NCBI GenBank assembly: GCA_046297935.1
Contig: JBKBHA010000012.1
Location: 52,642-116,641, forward strand
Length of the DNA: 64,000 bases
Reading direction: 5' to 3'
From: CAYMZZ01 sp046297935
GTDB taxonomy: Bacteria; Bacteroidota; Bacteroidia; Chitinophagales; Chitinophagaceae
Shown: positions 7,790 through 16,218 of the stretch, piece by piece
Layout: each line of letters begins with the position of its first letter
Position numbering within the stretch: the first letter of the stretch is position 1
Program-made: the position numbers and the translations under genes
The notes under the pieces: generated by a model
What the model saw: the letters and a program-made list of their open reading frames with translations, nothing else
Databases searched by the model: none
Told to the model about the DNA's origin: nothing

Positions 7790-8675
7790 ATTTACGAAAA
7801 CGCGTGCTTACCTGCATCTCTTTAGAACCCGGCGTGTAAGTATAAAATCCTTCGCCCGATTTTACGCCCAGTTTGCCAGCCGTCACCATATTCACCAGCA
7901 GTGCGCAGGGAGCATAGCGCGGATTGCCAAAGCCGTCGTGCAAAACTCTCAATATCGAAAGGCACACATCAAGGCCAATAAAGTCGGCCAACTGCAGCGG
8001 ACCCATGGGATGCGCCATACCCAGTTTCATCACTGTATCAATTTCCTCTACGCCGGCAACACCTTCATGCAAACTCAGGATGGCTTCGTTGATCATGGGC
8101 ATCAATATCCGGTTAGCTACAAAGCCCGGATAGTCGTTGACCACACAGGGGATTTTTCCCAGGTTCCGACTCAGATTTACAATGGTATCGGTAACGGCCG
8201 CATCAGTAGCATAGCCATTGATGATCTCCACCAGTTTCATCACCGGTACAGGGTTCATAAAGTGCATGCCAATAACTTTATCGGCACGTTTGGTGGCTGC
8301 TGCAATTTCGGTGATGGAAATAGACGAGGTATTAGTGGCCAGTATTGCATCTGGCATACAGGCTGCATCCAACTGTTCAAAAATCTTCTTTTTGATCTGC
8401 GGATTTTCGGTGGCCGCTTCCACCACCAGTCCGGCCCCTGCCACCCCGGCCGCCAGATCTGTTTGTGTTTTGATACGGGCCAGCGTATTGGCTTTGTCGG
8501 CTTCAGTAATGCCGCCCTTGGCCAACTGCCGGTCAAGGTTTTTGGCAATGGTTGCCAGTGCTTTCTGCAGCGCCTCCCGCGAAATATCGATCAGCGTAAC
8601 CTCAAAACCCGATTGGGCAAACACGTGGGCGATGCCATTACCCATGGTACCGGCACCGATAACTGAAATCAACAT
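7788..8675 (-). CDS. 3-hydroxybutyryl-CoA dehydrogenase
   Basis: 295 residues, the usual length of single-function 3-hydroxyacyl-CoA dehydrogenases. The NAD motif VIGAGTMGNGIA lies at 5-16 and an Asp near 30 favours NAD. The active-site region VVEAATE (84-90), NTSSISITEI and GMHFMNPVP (His138) are all present. It oxidises 3-hydroxybutyryl-CoA to acetoacetyl-CoA or runs in reverse, in butanoate metabolism or beta-oxidation. It is a single gene, convergent with the 6737 gene. Confidence 0.92.
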   Translation of the reverse strand: MLISVIGAGTMGNGIAHVFAQSGFEVTLIDISREALQKALATIAKNLDRQLAKGGITEADKANTLARIKTQTDLAAGVAGAGLVVEAATENPQIKKKIFEQLDAACMPDAILATNTSSISITEIAAATKRADKVIGMHFMNPVPVMKLVEIINGYATDAAVTDTIVNLSRNLGKIPCVVNDYPGFVANRILMPMINEAILSLHEGVAGVEEIDTVMKLGMAHPMGPLQLADFIGLDVCLSILRVLHDGFGNPRYAPCALLVNMVTAGKLGVKSGEGFYTYTPGSKEMQVSTRFRK

Positions 8676-8741
8676 ATTTTTTAATACAATTGGCGTTAGT
8701 AATTCGGCACGTAGCAGCCGTTCTGCTAATGACTGTTAGCG

Positions 8742-8749
8742 CAAATGTA
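8742..8749 (-). promoter_or_regulatory. TAnnTTTG element (TACATTTG) for the dehydrogenase gene
   Basis: TACATTTG lies 66 bases upstream of ATG 8675 and would give a leader of about 60 bases. No TTG at the right -33 distance is evident. Confidence 0.4.
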
Positions 8750-8783
8750 GGGGTAAAGCGGCAACCTGCCGCCGTTAGAGGGG

Positions 8784-9425
8784 CTAGTTTTTGTTCTTGA
8801 AATCGCCTCTTTTCCAGGACTCGATAAAATCGGCCCAGGCGGCAGGGTTAAATATGTTCATGGGAGGTGTCTGTCCCTGATACACTGCTCTGTTAGCGAT
8901 GCGGTTAAACTGCATGCGGGTAGCTTCGCCGCCGTCGCCCGGCGTTGTTTGTAGTAAAATGCGGCGTTTGGCAGCACTGGTATTTTGGCGGGCTATTTCA
9001 ATATCATCGTCGGGCACATCGGCATTCACAAAATCGCGTGCAAACTGCTCAGGTGTAGGCCTTGGCCGTATAATAGTAGCCGGCAGGTAAACCGTATCGG
9101 TAATCATGAGCTGTATTACACTATACTGATTTCCCTCCAGCGTTTTTGGTATGGTTACTGTTTTGGGTTTGTAGCTCACGTGGGTAAACTCCACCTCGTC
9201 GCCCTTCAGCACTACGATAGAAAACACACCATCGCCATTGGTAATGGTTCCGCGGTTTTGTCCTTTGATCGACACACTGACTGCGGGAATTCCAACGAGG
9301 CTGTCGGCCGTCATGATGACGCCGTACAACTGCACCACCGAATCGCGCACAGATTCAAACTGCGCTTTAGCGCTGGCGGGTACGAGGAAGCAACCAATGA
9401 GCAGGTATAAGAGTGATTTCTTCAC
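8784..9425 (-). CDS. Secreted carboxypeptidase-regulatory-like domain protein
   Basis: 213 residues with a signal peptide ending AKAQ. Residues about 32-112 form a carboxypeptidase D regulatory-like beta domain: YGVIMTADSLVGIPAVSVSIKGQNRGTITNGDGVFSI followed by EFTHVSYKPKTVTIP. In Bacteroidota this domain also precedes outer-membrane receptors, but here it stands alone with a polar tail (120-213) that ends in lysine and asparagine. The role is unknown, probably envelope-associated. It is divergent from mrp and the two share a 100-base upstream region. Confidence 0.8.
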   Translation of the reverse strand: MKKSLLYLLIGCFLVPASAKAQFESVRDSVVQLYGVIMTADSLVGIPAVSVSIKGQNRGTITNGDGVFSIVVLKGDEVEFTHVSYKPKTVTIPKTLEGNQYSVIQLMITDTVYLPATIIRPRPTPEQFARDFVNADVPDDDIEIARQNTSAAKRRILLQTTPGDGGEATRMQFNRIANRAVYQGQTPPMNIFNPAAWADFIESWKRGDFKNKN

Positions 9426-9484
9426 GATTTCAAAAATAAGCAGTACAATTCTAAATAAGGCAACAAATTAGAGGCTTCCCTGTT

Positions 9485-9492
9485 TACCTTTG
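9485..9492 (+). promoter_or_regulatory. TAnnTTTG element (TACCTTTG) for mrp
   Basis: A perfect -7 element 33 bases before ATG 9526, giving a leader near 27 bases. It makes an upstream TTG start (9490) impossible to use from this promoter and supports ATG 9526. Confidence 0.55.
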
Positions 9493-9525
9493 CAAATACT
9501 ATTTTTTTTAACAGAAACTTCTCAA

Positions 9526-10617
9526 ATGACGACTGATCAGATATTGATGGCACTGGGCCATGTGCAGGAACCCGATCTGGGCAAGGACATAGTGACGCTC
9601 AACATGGTGAAAGACATTCAGATTGAGGGAAATAAAGTATCATTTACGGTGGTTTTAACGACACCGGCCTGTCCGCTGAAAGACCTGATTCGCCGCAATT
9701 GTGAAAACGCCGTGAAAACACATGTGGATGCCGGTGCTCAGGTGACCGTACATTTTGATGCACAAACCAGCAGCAAGCGAACCGATCCTGGTTCAGTGCT
9801 GCCCAAAGTACGTAATATCATTGCCGTGGTGAGTGGAAAGGGTGGCGTGGGCAAATCGACCGTGTCGGCCAATCTGGCGCTGGCCCTGGCCCAAAACGGA
9901 GCCAAGGTGGGACTGATGGATGCGGATATATACGGCCCCAGCGTGCCCATCATGTTTGGCGTACGTGGTGAAAGACCGATGATGGTGGAAATAGAGGGCA
10001 AGGGAATGATTGTGCCTCTGGAAAAATACGGCATCAAGCTAATGAGCATTGGACTGCTGGTCGACGAAAAAAACGCCGTGGTTTGGCGTGGCCCCATGGC
10101 CAGCAGCGCCATCCGCCAGTTTGTGACCGATGTGTACTGGGATGAGCTGGACTATCTTGTTATTGATATGCCTCCCGGTACCGGCGATATCCATCTTACC
10201 TTGATGCAACTGGTGCCCGTAACCGGAGCGGTAATCGTTACTACACCTCAGGACGTGGCACTTGCCGACGCCAAAAAAGGAATTGCCATGTTTGGACAGG
10301 CCCAGCTAAATGTTCCCATCATTGGCCTGGTTGAAAACATGAGCTATTTCACTCCCGCCGAGCTGCCGGGCAACCGCTATTATATTTTCGGAAAAGAGGG
10401 TGGCAAACGCCTGGCCGACGAATACGATCTTCCGTTTCTCGGACAAATTCCATTGGTACAATCCATTCGTGAAGGCGGTGACAAGGGTAAGCCCATTATG
10501 GCCAGCGACGATCAAATCAGTCGCGATGCTTTTTCCGAGTTCGCGGCTCATGTTGTTCGCAGCATCTCGATGCGCAATGCCGACATGAGCGCCGAAAAAG
10601 TGGCTCAACTGGTGTAG
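9526..10617 (+). CDS. mrp: Mrp/ApbC/NBP35-family P-loop ATPase (iron-sulfur carrier type)
   Basis: 363 residues. Residues 1-85 form an MIP18/DUF59-type domain. The deviant Walker A GKGGVGKST (104-112), DADIYGPS and DMPPGTGDIH identify the Mrp ATPase domain, which in studied members loads Fe-S clusters onto apoproteins. The C-terminal CxxC found in many members is absent: the segment after ENMSYF reads TPAELPGNRYYIFG. This looks like a lineage variant and makes classical bridging-cluster binding doubtful. It is a single gene convergent with a small lipoprotein gene. Confidence 0.92.
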   Translation: MTTDQILMALGHVQEPDLGKDIVTLNMVKDIQIEGNKVSFTVVLTTPACPLKDLIRRNCENAVKTHVDAGAQVTVHFDAQTSSKRTDPGSVLPKVRNIIAVVSGKGGVGKSTVSANLALALAQNGAKVGLMDADIYGPSVPIMFGVRGERPMMVEIEGKGMIVPLEKYGIKLMSIGLLVDEKNAVVWRGPMASSAIRQFVTDVYWDELDYLVIDMPPGTGDIHLTLMQLVPVTGAVIVTTPQDVALADAKKGIAMFGQAQLNVPIIGLVENMSYFTPAELPGNRYYIFGKEGGKRLADEYDLPFLGQIPLVQSIREGGDKGKPIMASDDQISRDAFSEFAAHVVRSISMRNADMSAEKVAQLV

Positions 10618-10686
10618 GAGTAACATTGCAATAAAGCGGATCGATTTTTTGTAACCTGCTTGTTGGTTGGTAGCACCCTCAGCAGT

Positions 10687-11109
10687 TCAGTCACCTTTAA
10701 ATAACAGCTTCGTTAAAAAAGTAGGATGCCCAGGTGGTCGTTCATCTCCTCTGATTTGATATGACGTTCCTGTAATATAAATAGTGTCACCGATCGTTTT
10801 CGGAAAGTCAGGTAAGTTACACACATATAACACCTGTTTATTGCATTTGATCACTGTGTCTTTACTACTAGAATGTCGCATCGTAATCAGCGCGATGCTG
10901 TTTTCATACGTCTCGAAAGGCGCCCTGCGGTAGAAGTACCCCGGACAATTGCTTGTGTCAATTTTTAATACCTTGTAATTTTTTAATGAATCAGGTTTTA
11001 TTTGCTCCTTTTTCTGCACCGAATCCCTTCGTTCAGTATTAATGTTCATGCACCCGATTATGGCCATTGACCCCAAAAAAGGCAAAACCAATTTTCGAAA
11101 ATTTACCAT
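10687..11109 (-). CDS. Small predicted lipoprotein of unknown function
   Basis: 140 residues with a hydrophobic N-terminus and a lipobox ending IIGC (Cys20). The mature part is polar and rich in Thr, Lys and Asp, probably beta-rich. Base composition is clearly more AT-rich than the flanking genes, as for the broken gene at 11273-11679, which hints at accessory or recently acquired DNA. I do not recognise the family. Confidence 0.65.
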   Translation of the reverse strand: MVNFRKLVLPFLGSMAIIGCMNINTERRDSVQKKEQIKPDSLKNYKVLKIDTSNCPGYFYRRAPFETYENSIALITMRHSSSKDTVIKCNKQVLYVCNLPDFPKTIGDTIYITGTSYQIRGDERPPGHPTFLTKLLFKGD

Positions 11110-11272
11110 TCTCTGCTATTTGATAATGATTAGGAAATTTTTGATTTGCATCAGCATTTCCATCCCAAACAAATGATAAAAAAGAACACATTCCTAATGG
11201 CTACTATTCATTGTTTTTTGGTTCAAATAAGTCAGTCATCGATTTTCGCACCTGTAGCACTTGCCAACTGAT

Positions 11273-11679
11273 TTAATTATAATCGCCGTGCCCATCGCTG
11301 ATCGAACTTAAATAATTTGAATAATTAGGAATAACAAAATATATCCAACGAACTTTGGATGGTTCTCCTTGTATATGGGAGAGATTCTTAGTATCATAAT
11401 AAAAATAATAGATAAGTAGTCCTTGGTTTGTACTATCTATTCTGTTTGGCTTACCCAAATTATCTATAATCTGATCCTTCGCTATTTTTCCTATTCTTGA
11501 ACTTAGAAGTCGCTTATAAACAGCCATTCTAAAGCCATTGAATCTAACTTCCAATAGTATGACACCTGACTTAATATTGTTGAACAATTTGTAGAGGTAT
11601 CTGAACTGTAATACTGTCCGCTAACCTCCTCAATTAATAGAAAGAAAACAACAAAAATCAAAACAAACTTTCCCTTCAT
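11273..11679 (-). pseudogene. Frameshifted gene for a small exported protein
   Basis: An ATG at 11679 opens a frame with a good signal peptide (GKFVLIFVVFFLLIEEVSGQ). It continues through SYYWKLDSMA and stops at 11503. An overlapping minus-strand frame then carries NGFRMAVYKRLLSSRIGK and the coherent tail DNLGKPNR...LLIYYFYYD to 11273. Joined near 11545 they give one protein of about 130 residues. A KLDS...NGFR order with a LGKPN motif is, from memory, typical of small Bacteroidota proteins. The simplest reading is a loss or gain of a few bases near 11540-11550; a sequencing error cannot be excluded. Confidence 0.6.
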
Positions 11680-11743
11680 TTGACAATATTTGTAAGCAAA
11701 GCGTCTCATTTTTCCAGAGCCAGAATACATATCTTCCCGTACA

Positions 11744-11799
11744 CTTCCGACACGGAAAGCGGGGGTTGAATTAGGAAATAAGAAACCCCGCTCCGGAAG
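11744..11799. repeat. Inverted repeat between the frameshifted gene and doxX
   Basis: CTTCCG (11744-11749) pairs with CGGAAG (11794-11799), and AGCGGGG-G-TT pairs with AACCCCGCT (11784-11792). The loop is AT-rich. There is no U-tract in either direction, so I call it an inverted repeat of unknown role. Confidence 0.5.
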
Positions 11800-11862
11800 C
11801 AGATACTTCGGATTGGGTGCTATCCTTAACAGCACGCCGTTCACAATACGCTGGCGAAAACC

Positions 11863-12261
11863 CTACACGGTCCTTATCCTTTGCCCCTTCTGAGCATTGG
11901 CAGCAATATAAAGGGCAAAGGCGGCAATTGCGGTATCTTTTAACAAATTCACCAGGGCCAACTGACGCATTTCAGCATCGCCGCCATCGCGGTAATTAGG
12001 TAGATGCACGAGCAACACGAACAACAACAACATAGCTGCTAGTAAATAGGCCGCAAGGGCCACATAGCGGTTGAGTATGAACGACAGGGCCGCCAGCAGA
12101 AAAGCAATGCCGACGAATGTTACCCAAATTTCGCCACCCGGAAGAAAGGGAGGTACAAAATTCATCATCTCCCTGGGGTGCCGGAAATGCTGGATACCAA
12201 ACACGATCATAACGATCGCCAGTAGCCAGATGGCTGTGCGTGAGATAATATGCTGTACCAT
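11863..12261 (-). CDS. DoxX-like small membrane protein
   Basis: 132 residues with four hydrophobic segments (about 9-22, 43-61, 66-88 and 104-122), the layout of the DoxX/DoxD-like family. HFRHPREMMNFVPPFLPGG after the first helix resembles the loop seen in small DoxX-like proteins. Studied relatives are linked to quinone or thiol redox processes in the inner membrane, but the substrate of this group is unknown. Neighbours give no clue. Confidence 0.65.
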   Translation of the reverse strand: MVQHIISRTAIWLLAIVMIVFGIQHFRHPREMMNFVPPFLPGGEIWVTFVGIAFLLAALSFILNRYVALAAYLLAAMLLLFVLLVHLPNYRDGGDAEMRQLALVNLLKDTAIAAFALYIAANAQKGQRIRTV

Positions 12262-12312
12262 AAAAGAACTTTAAGACTATTAAGTTACAGCTATTTTGCC
12301 GGAAGCGAAAAA

Positions 12313-12915
12313 CTATTGCTTCACCTGTACACGCGGTATCTCCTGTATTTTAAACAATATTTCGTCTTTACGGCTACGGGGAATACCCATTTCTATATGA
12401 CAAAAAAGTTGCATCTCCTGCCGATAGATCTGGCAATCAAATTGCTTTACAATCTTCATAACATCGTTCATCTGCGTATAGTCGAACTCAATAGTGCAGG
12501 GCGTGAGCACGGGTTTTTGCACCTGCCTCGACACCTGTAGCGCCAGCGCGGCGGTACTCCTGTATGCATTGATCAGACCGGGCACGCCCAATAAACTGCC
12601 GCCAAAATAACGAACCACCACCACCAGCACATCGGTCAACTGCCTACTATCGATTTGACCCAGAATAGGGCGACCGGCTGTGCCGGATGGTTCACCATCG
12701 TCGCTTGCCCGAAACTGCTGCCCATCGAGGCCAAGTCGGTAAGCAAAACAATGGTGCGTTGCCTTAGGATGTTCTTTCTTGATGGCAGCCAGCTTTTCTT
12801 TAAAATCATCCACGCTTGAAATGGGATGCACAATACCAATGAACTGACTTCCACGATCGCGAAATTCCGCAGTAGCACCAGTTTCTATACTTGTATAATA
12901 ATCGCCCTGTATCAT
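12313..12915 (-). CDS. YigZ/IMPACT family protein (UPF0029)
   Basis: 200 residues with the IMPACT signature: RGSQFIGIVHPI, ATHHCFAYRLG, ASDDGEPSGTAGRPIL and VVVRYFGGSLLGVPGL. The C-terminal part (about 135-200) fits the second, ferredoxin-like domain. Bacterial members are widely conserved and presumed to bind RNA or ribosome-related targets, without an established reaction. Its ATG overlaps the ribD stop by four bases (ATGA), so it is translationally coupled to riboflavin synthesis, probably without functional meaning. Confidence 0.9.
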   Translation of the reverse strand: MIQGDYYTSIETGATAEFRDRGSQFIGIVHPISSVDDFKEKLAAIKKEHPKATHHCFAYRLGLDGQQFRASDDGEPSGTAGRPILGQIDSRQLTDVLVVVVRYFGGSLLGVPGLINAYRSTAALALQVSRQVQKPVLTPCTIEFDYTQMNDVMKIVKQFDCQIYRQEMQLFCHIEMGIPRSRKDEILFKIQEIPRVQVKQ

Positions 12916-14012
12916 GTAGTGCTTTGCAATAATGGATTGAAATAATAGGAAACAAGATCGTTGCCAATATGCTCGGAGTAACCTGGCGGAATGGCAACTA
13001 TAGCGGGAGCCTGCAGTCCATGGCCTATCCGCATTTCAGTATTACGGATGATCCGGGCTTCGTCCCAATAGTTCTGCTGTAGAAAAGAATGCAGCAACTG
13101 AGTTCCGCCTTCCACCAGCACGCTCATTACCCTTCGTTCAAATAAATTCTGCAGCAGAGGGGTCAGATCCCGGTCCCCAAAAGGTATACGAACCAGCTCG
13201 TTATTGTCAACAACATCGTCTTTTTTCTCATTGTAAATCAGTGTTCGCGTACCTCCGGAAAAAATGGGTTGATTCGCTGGCACTTTCAAGTGTCGGTCTA
13301 ATAAAATACGAATGGGTTGTGATCCTGGCCAATAGCGATTATTCAACTGCGGTTGATCAAGCAATGCAGTATTGGTTGCCACCATGATGGCCGCTTCTTC
13401 GCTACGCCAGCGGTGCACCAGGCGCCGGGTAAACTCGTTGCTGATTAAGAGCCGATGTGCAGGGTCGGTGCCGGCCATAAAGCCATCGGCGGTCTCGGCC
13501 CACTTAAGAATAATATAAGGCCGTTTTTTTTCGTAAAAATGAAAGAAGCGACGGTTCATTAACCGGGCTGCTTCGGCTTCCAGCCCCAGGTCAACCCATA
13601 TACCTGCCTGTTGCAATTTTTCGATTCCCCTGCCATCCACAGCCGGGAAAGGATCGCGGGCAGCAATCCAGACCCTTGGAATTTTTTCGCGAATAATCCG
13701 GTCGGCACAGGGAGCTGTTTTGCCAAAATGGGAACAAGGCTCAAGCGTTACGAACATATCGGCCTGTGGAATGAGTAGTCGATCCTCTGCTTTCACCGAA
13801 TCCAGACAAACTATTTCGGCATGCGGCCCGCCAAACTGTTGGTGAAAGCCCTGACCAATGATCCTGCCATTGGCAACCAGCACAGCACCTACCATTGGAT
13901 TGGGTGCCACGGTACCGGCTCCGCGACCCGCCAGTTCAATGGCATGCTGCATAAAAACAGCGGCCTGCCCGCGGGGCATTATAGCATTGCCAATTTGATC
14001 CGTTTGCGCCAT
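12912..14012 (-). CDS. ribD: Bifunctional riboflavin biosynthesis deaminase/reductase RibD
   Basis: 366 residues from ATG 14012, chosen because it fits a -7 element at 14021-14028 and the divergent prmC promoter. The N-terminal zinc deaminase has HAE (64-66) and PCSHFGKTAPC (Cys93, Cys102). The C-terminal reductase part begins RPYIILKWAETADGFMAG and ends with SVLVEGGTQLLHSFL. It deaminates and reduces the pyrimidine intermediate made by GTP cyclohydrolase II. Other rib genes are not in the window, so the pathway is scattered. It is followed by yigZ with a 4-base overlap. Confidence 0.93.
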   Translation of the reverse strand: MAQTDQIGNAIMPRGQAAVFMQHAIELAGRGAGTVAPNPMVGAVLVANGRIIGQGFHQQFGGPHAEIVCLDSVKAEDRLLIPQADMFVTLEPCSHFGKTAPCADRIIREKIPRVWIAARDPFPAVDGRGIEKLQQAGIWVDLGLEAEAARLMNRRFFHFYEKKRPYIILKWAETADGFMAGTDPAHRLLISNEFTRRLVHRWRSEEAAIMVATNTALLDQPQLNNRYWPGSQPIRILLDRHLKVPANQPIFSGGTRTLIYNEKKDDVVDNNELVRIPFGDRDLTPLLQNLFERRVMSVLVEGGTQLLHSFLQQNYWDEARIIRNTEMRIGHGLQAPAIVAIPPGYSEHIGNDLVSYYFNPLLQSTT

Positions 14013-14013
14013 C

Positions 14014-14043
14014 TTGGCCGCAAAAGTAAATGAATTAAGTTTG
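14014..14043 (+). promoter_or_regulatory. Complete promoter for prmC, 5 bases before ATG
   Basis: TTG (14014-14016), 19 bases, TAAGTTTG (14036-14043): a full match to the Bacteroidota consensus. Only five bases separate it from ATG 14049, so a leaderless prmC mRNA is predicted. It lies over the divergent ribD promoter. Confidence 0.75.
14021..14028 (-). promoter_or_regulatory. TAnnTTTG element (TACTTTTG) for ribD
   Basis: A perfect -7 element on the minus strand 8 bases before ATG 14012; no -33 TTG at the right distance. It lies inside the 19-base spacer of the opposing prmC promoter, so the two polymerases cannot occupy the site together. Confidence 0.5.
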
Positions 14044-14048
14044 CCACT

Positions 14049-14900
14049 ATGACGGTACAGGAAGCCCTGCAAAACACAAGGTTAGAGCTGGAAAAGATAT
14101 ACGATGCCGGAGAAGCAGATGCCATCGCCAACTGGTTGCTGGAGTGGATCAGCGGCCTGGGGCGCCAGCAACGGATGCTACAGCAAAAAACGGCGCTGAC
14201 AGAAGAGCAAATCACCCAATGGCGGGAAGCGCTTGCACGATTATTGAAAGGTGAACCAGTACAGTATGTAACCGGCCAGACCTGGTTTTGTGGATTGCCT
14301 TTTTTCGTCAATCAGGATGTGCTGATACCACGGCCCGAAACAGAAGAACTGGTGGAATGGGTGATCAGCCAATGCCGATTTCCAATTCAACAACTGGATA
14401 TTTTGGATGTAGGCACCGGCAGTGGCTGTATTGCCATCGCCCTAAAAAAAAGACTGAGTAAAGCTGGTATTGTTGCCTGCGACATTAGCCCGGATGCGCT
14501 TCAGGTAGCGCGACGCAACGCCGAGAACCTGCAATTACCGGTACACTTTCAAGAACTTGATTTTTTGGATACCAACCAGCGGGAAACATTGCCTGCTTTC
14601 GATTTTGTAGTGAGCAATCCGCCATATATTCCTGAACAAGACAGTGACCTGCTTGAAAAAAATGTAACTGAACACGAACCAGCCACTGCACTCTTCGTAC
14701 CCAACCACGATCCCCTTGTATTTTATCAGGCACTGGCTCACTTTGGGCAGCGCCATTTGAAAGAAAAGGGGATGATACTGATGGAAATTCACGCACCTCT
14801 GGCCAGCAACTGTGTGCAGTTATTCGAGGCAAACGGCTATCAAACGGAAGTAAAAAAAGATATGCAGGGTAAAGACCGGATGCTTCGTGCCTGGAAATAG
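14049..14900 (+). CDS. prmC: Peptide chain release factor N5-glutamine methyltransferase
   Basis: 283 residues. The helical N-terminal domain (1-85) is followed by VLIPRPETEELVEW, the SAM motif DVGTGSGCIAI (120-130) and the catalytic NPPYIPE (190-196). PrmC methylates the glutamine of the GGQ loop in RF1 and RF2. The gene has its own promoter and converges on exbD with a 5-base gap. Confidence 0.95.
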   Translation: MTVQEALQNTRLELEKIYDAGEADAIANWLLEWISGLGRQQRMLQQKTALTEEQITQWREALARLLKGEPVQYVTGQTWFCGLPFFVNQDVLIPRPETEELVEWVISQCRFPIQQLDILDVGTGSGCIAIALKKRLSKAGIVACDISPDALQVARRNAENLQLPVHFQELDFLDTNQRETLPAFDFVVSNPPYIPEQDSDLLEKNVTEHEPATALFVPNHDPLVFYQALAHFGQRHLKEKGMILMEIHAPLASNCVQLFEANGYQTEVKKDMQGKDRMLRAWK

Positions 14901-14905
14901 ACAGG

Positions 14906-15307
14906 CTACTTCACATTGGCAACTACCTTGGCTCCTGCCCTCTTCGACAAACGCATTACACGAAACACTTCGCCATAGTAAGAGGCCGTATCGGCATTGA
15001 TAACAACAGTTGGTGTATCAACGGTGGCTTTGTATTTTTCAATCTCACGGATCAGCGATGAGTCGATAGAGGTAATGTCTATTTGTTTTGCGCCGATGTA
15101 GAATCGCTGTTCATTGTCTATCGACACCACAATGTTCTGCTTGGCCTTGGTATCCTTGGTGCCGCGGGGAACGCCCACTTTTATAACATTCGGATTTGCC
15201 ATGGTAGCCACAATCAGAAAGAACATGAGCAGGATAAACAGGATATCATTCAGTGAGTCGGTAAAAACTTCTGACGCTTCTCCTTTATGTCGTTTTCTAA
15301 ACTTCAT
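14906..15307 (-). CDS. exbD: ExbD/TolR-type biopolymer transport protein
   Basis: 133 residues: a short basic N-terminus, one TM helix (about 20-37) with the conserved Asp21 in LNDILFILLMFFLIV, and a periplasmic domain. The family couples proton flow through ExbB to TonB-dependent uptake or Tol-type envelope work. It lies 9 bases after exbB in the same direction. No tonB or tolA gene is nearby. Confidence 0.92.
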   Translation of the reverse strand: MKFRKRHKGEASEVFTDSLNDILFILLMFFLIVATMANPNVIKVGVPRGTKDTKAKQNIVVSIDNEQRFYIGAKQIDITSIDSSLIREIEKYKATVDTPTVVINADTASYYGEVFRVMRLSKRAGAKVVANVK

Positions 15308-15316
15308 GCGCGGGTT

Positions 15317-16012
15317 TTAGCGGGTGGGCTCCTGTAATACATCCAGAAAATCGGCCGAAGCAGCTTCCATGCGATTGGCTGCTTTGTCGATCTGCGTGTT
15401 GAGATAGCTATAGGCGAGATAAGCCAGCAAACCAATGACCAGTCCGGAAATAGACGTGATCAACTTGGTATAAATACCTCCTGCAATGGTGCCTACCTCA
15501 AATTCGTTGCTGTTGGTGATGCCGGAAAACAATTGCATCAATCCCATCAGCGTACCCACGAATCCGAAAATGGGGGCCGCTTTGGAAATAACAGACAGGG
15601 CTCCGAGATTTTTTTCCAGCTTATACATTTCGAGCGTGCCTACATTCGACATGCTCTTTTCGATGCTGTCGATAGGCTTGCCGATACGTTGGATCCCTTT
15701 ATCGATAATTCGGGCAACAGGGTTATTGGTGTTTTTGGCAAAGCTCCGTGCCGCCGATACGTTTCCACTCACAATATGATCGCGAATGATATTCATGAAA
15801 TTGCTGTCGATACGACCTGCATTGCGAATGGCGATGCTCCGTTCTGCCGCCACATAAATAGCTACCAGCAGCATCAGGCCCAGCGGGATCATGATCCAGC
15901 CGCCCATGCTCAGCAATTCAAACAAACTTAATTTTCCATCCTGATTGGCATCGCCCGCCATATACTTTACTGTTTGCGCCAGCGTATCGCCTACCTGTAA
16001 AAGATCGAACAT
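15317..16012 (-). CDS. exbB: ExbB/TolQ/MotA-type proton channel protein with N-terminal EF-hand-like loop
   Basis: 231 residues with three TM helices: about 38-55, 138-163 and 187-205. The MotA/TolQ/ExbB core is clear: EKNLGALSVISKAAPIFGFVGTLMGLMQLF and ITSISGLVIGLLAYLAYSYL. The segment before TM1, periplasmic in studied ExbB proteins, contains D-A-N-Q-D-G-K-L-S-L-F-E (21-32). This matches the 12-residue EF-hand calcium loop at positions 1, 3, 5, 6, 8, 9 and 12. I do not recall this from typical ExbB proteins. It forms an operon with exbD. Confidence 0.93.
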   Translation of the reverse strand: MFDLLQVGDTLAQTVKYMAGDANQDGKLSLFELLSMGGWIMIPLGLMLLVAIYVAAERSIAIRNAGRIDSNFMNIIRDHIVSGNVSAARSFAKNTNNPVARIIDKGIQRIGKPIDSIEKSMSNVGTLEMYKLEKNLGALSVISKAAPIFGFVGTLMGLMQLFSGITNSNEFEVGTIAGGIYTKLITSISGLVIGLLAYLAYSYLNTQIDKAANRMEAASADFLDVLQEPTR

Positions 16013-16104
16013 ACTTTAGGTTCTTTATTGCGTAAATGTAAGGGATGCGTCCATTTTCCGCCAGCCCTTATTATTAACAGGTCTGAATAACCGGAAAACC
16101 ACCC

Positions 16105-16133
16105 ACGCAGCACGCATTGCTTCGTGCTTGCGT
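16105..16133 (-). terminator. Hairpin after the SPFH gene, possible terminator
   Basis: A 10-bp stem (ACGCAGCACG with CGTGCT-T-GCGT, one bulge) and an 8-base loop, in the 207-base gap between the SPFH stop and exbB. On the minus strand it is followed by GGGTGGTTTTCC, a weak U-tract. Confidence 0.35.
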
Positions 16134-16218
16134 ACGAATGAACGAAAAAAATAATGCCGCGTTGTGTGTTGATGCTAAGTTTTGGAGTTCTTTAACATGC
16201 TCAGGCTTACCGAAGTAT

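Noticed and set aside
7653..8666. 337-codon plus-strand frame opposite the hydroxybutyryl-CoA dehydrogenase gene
   Set aside because: The minus-strand gene has all motifs of its family; the plus frame is rich in His, Gln and Cys and resembles no protein family.
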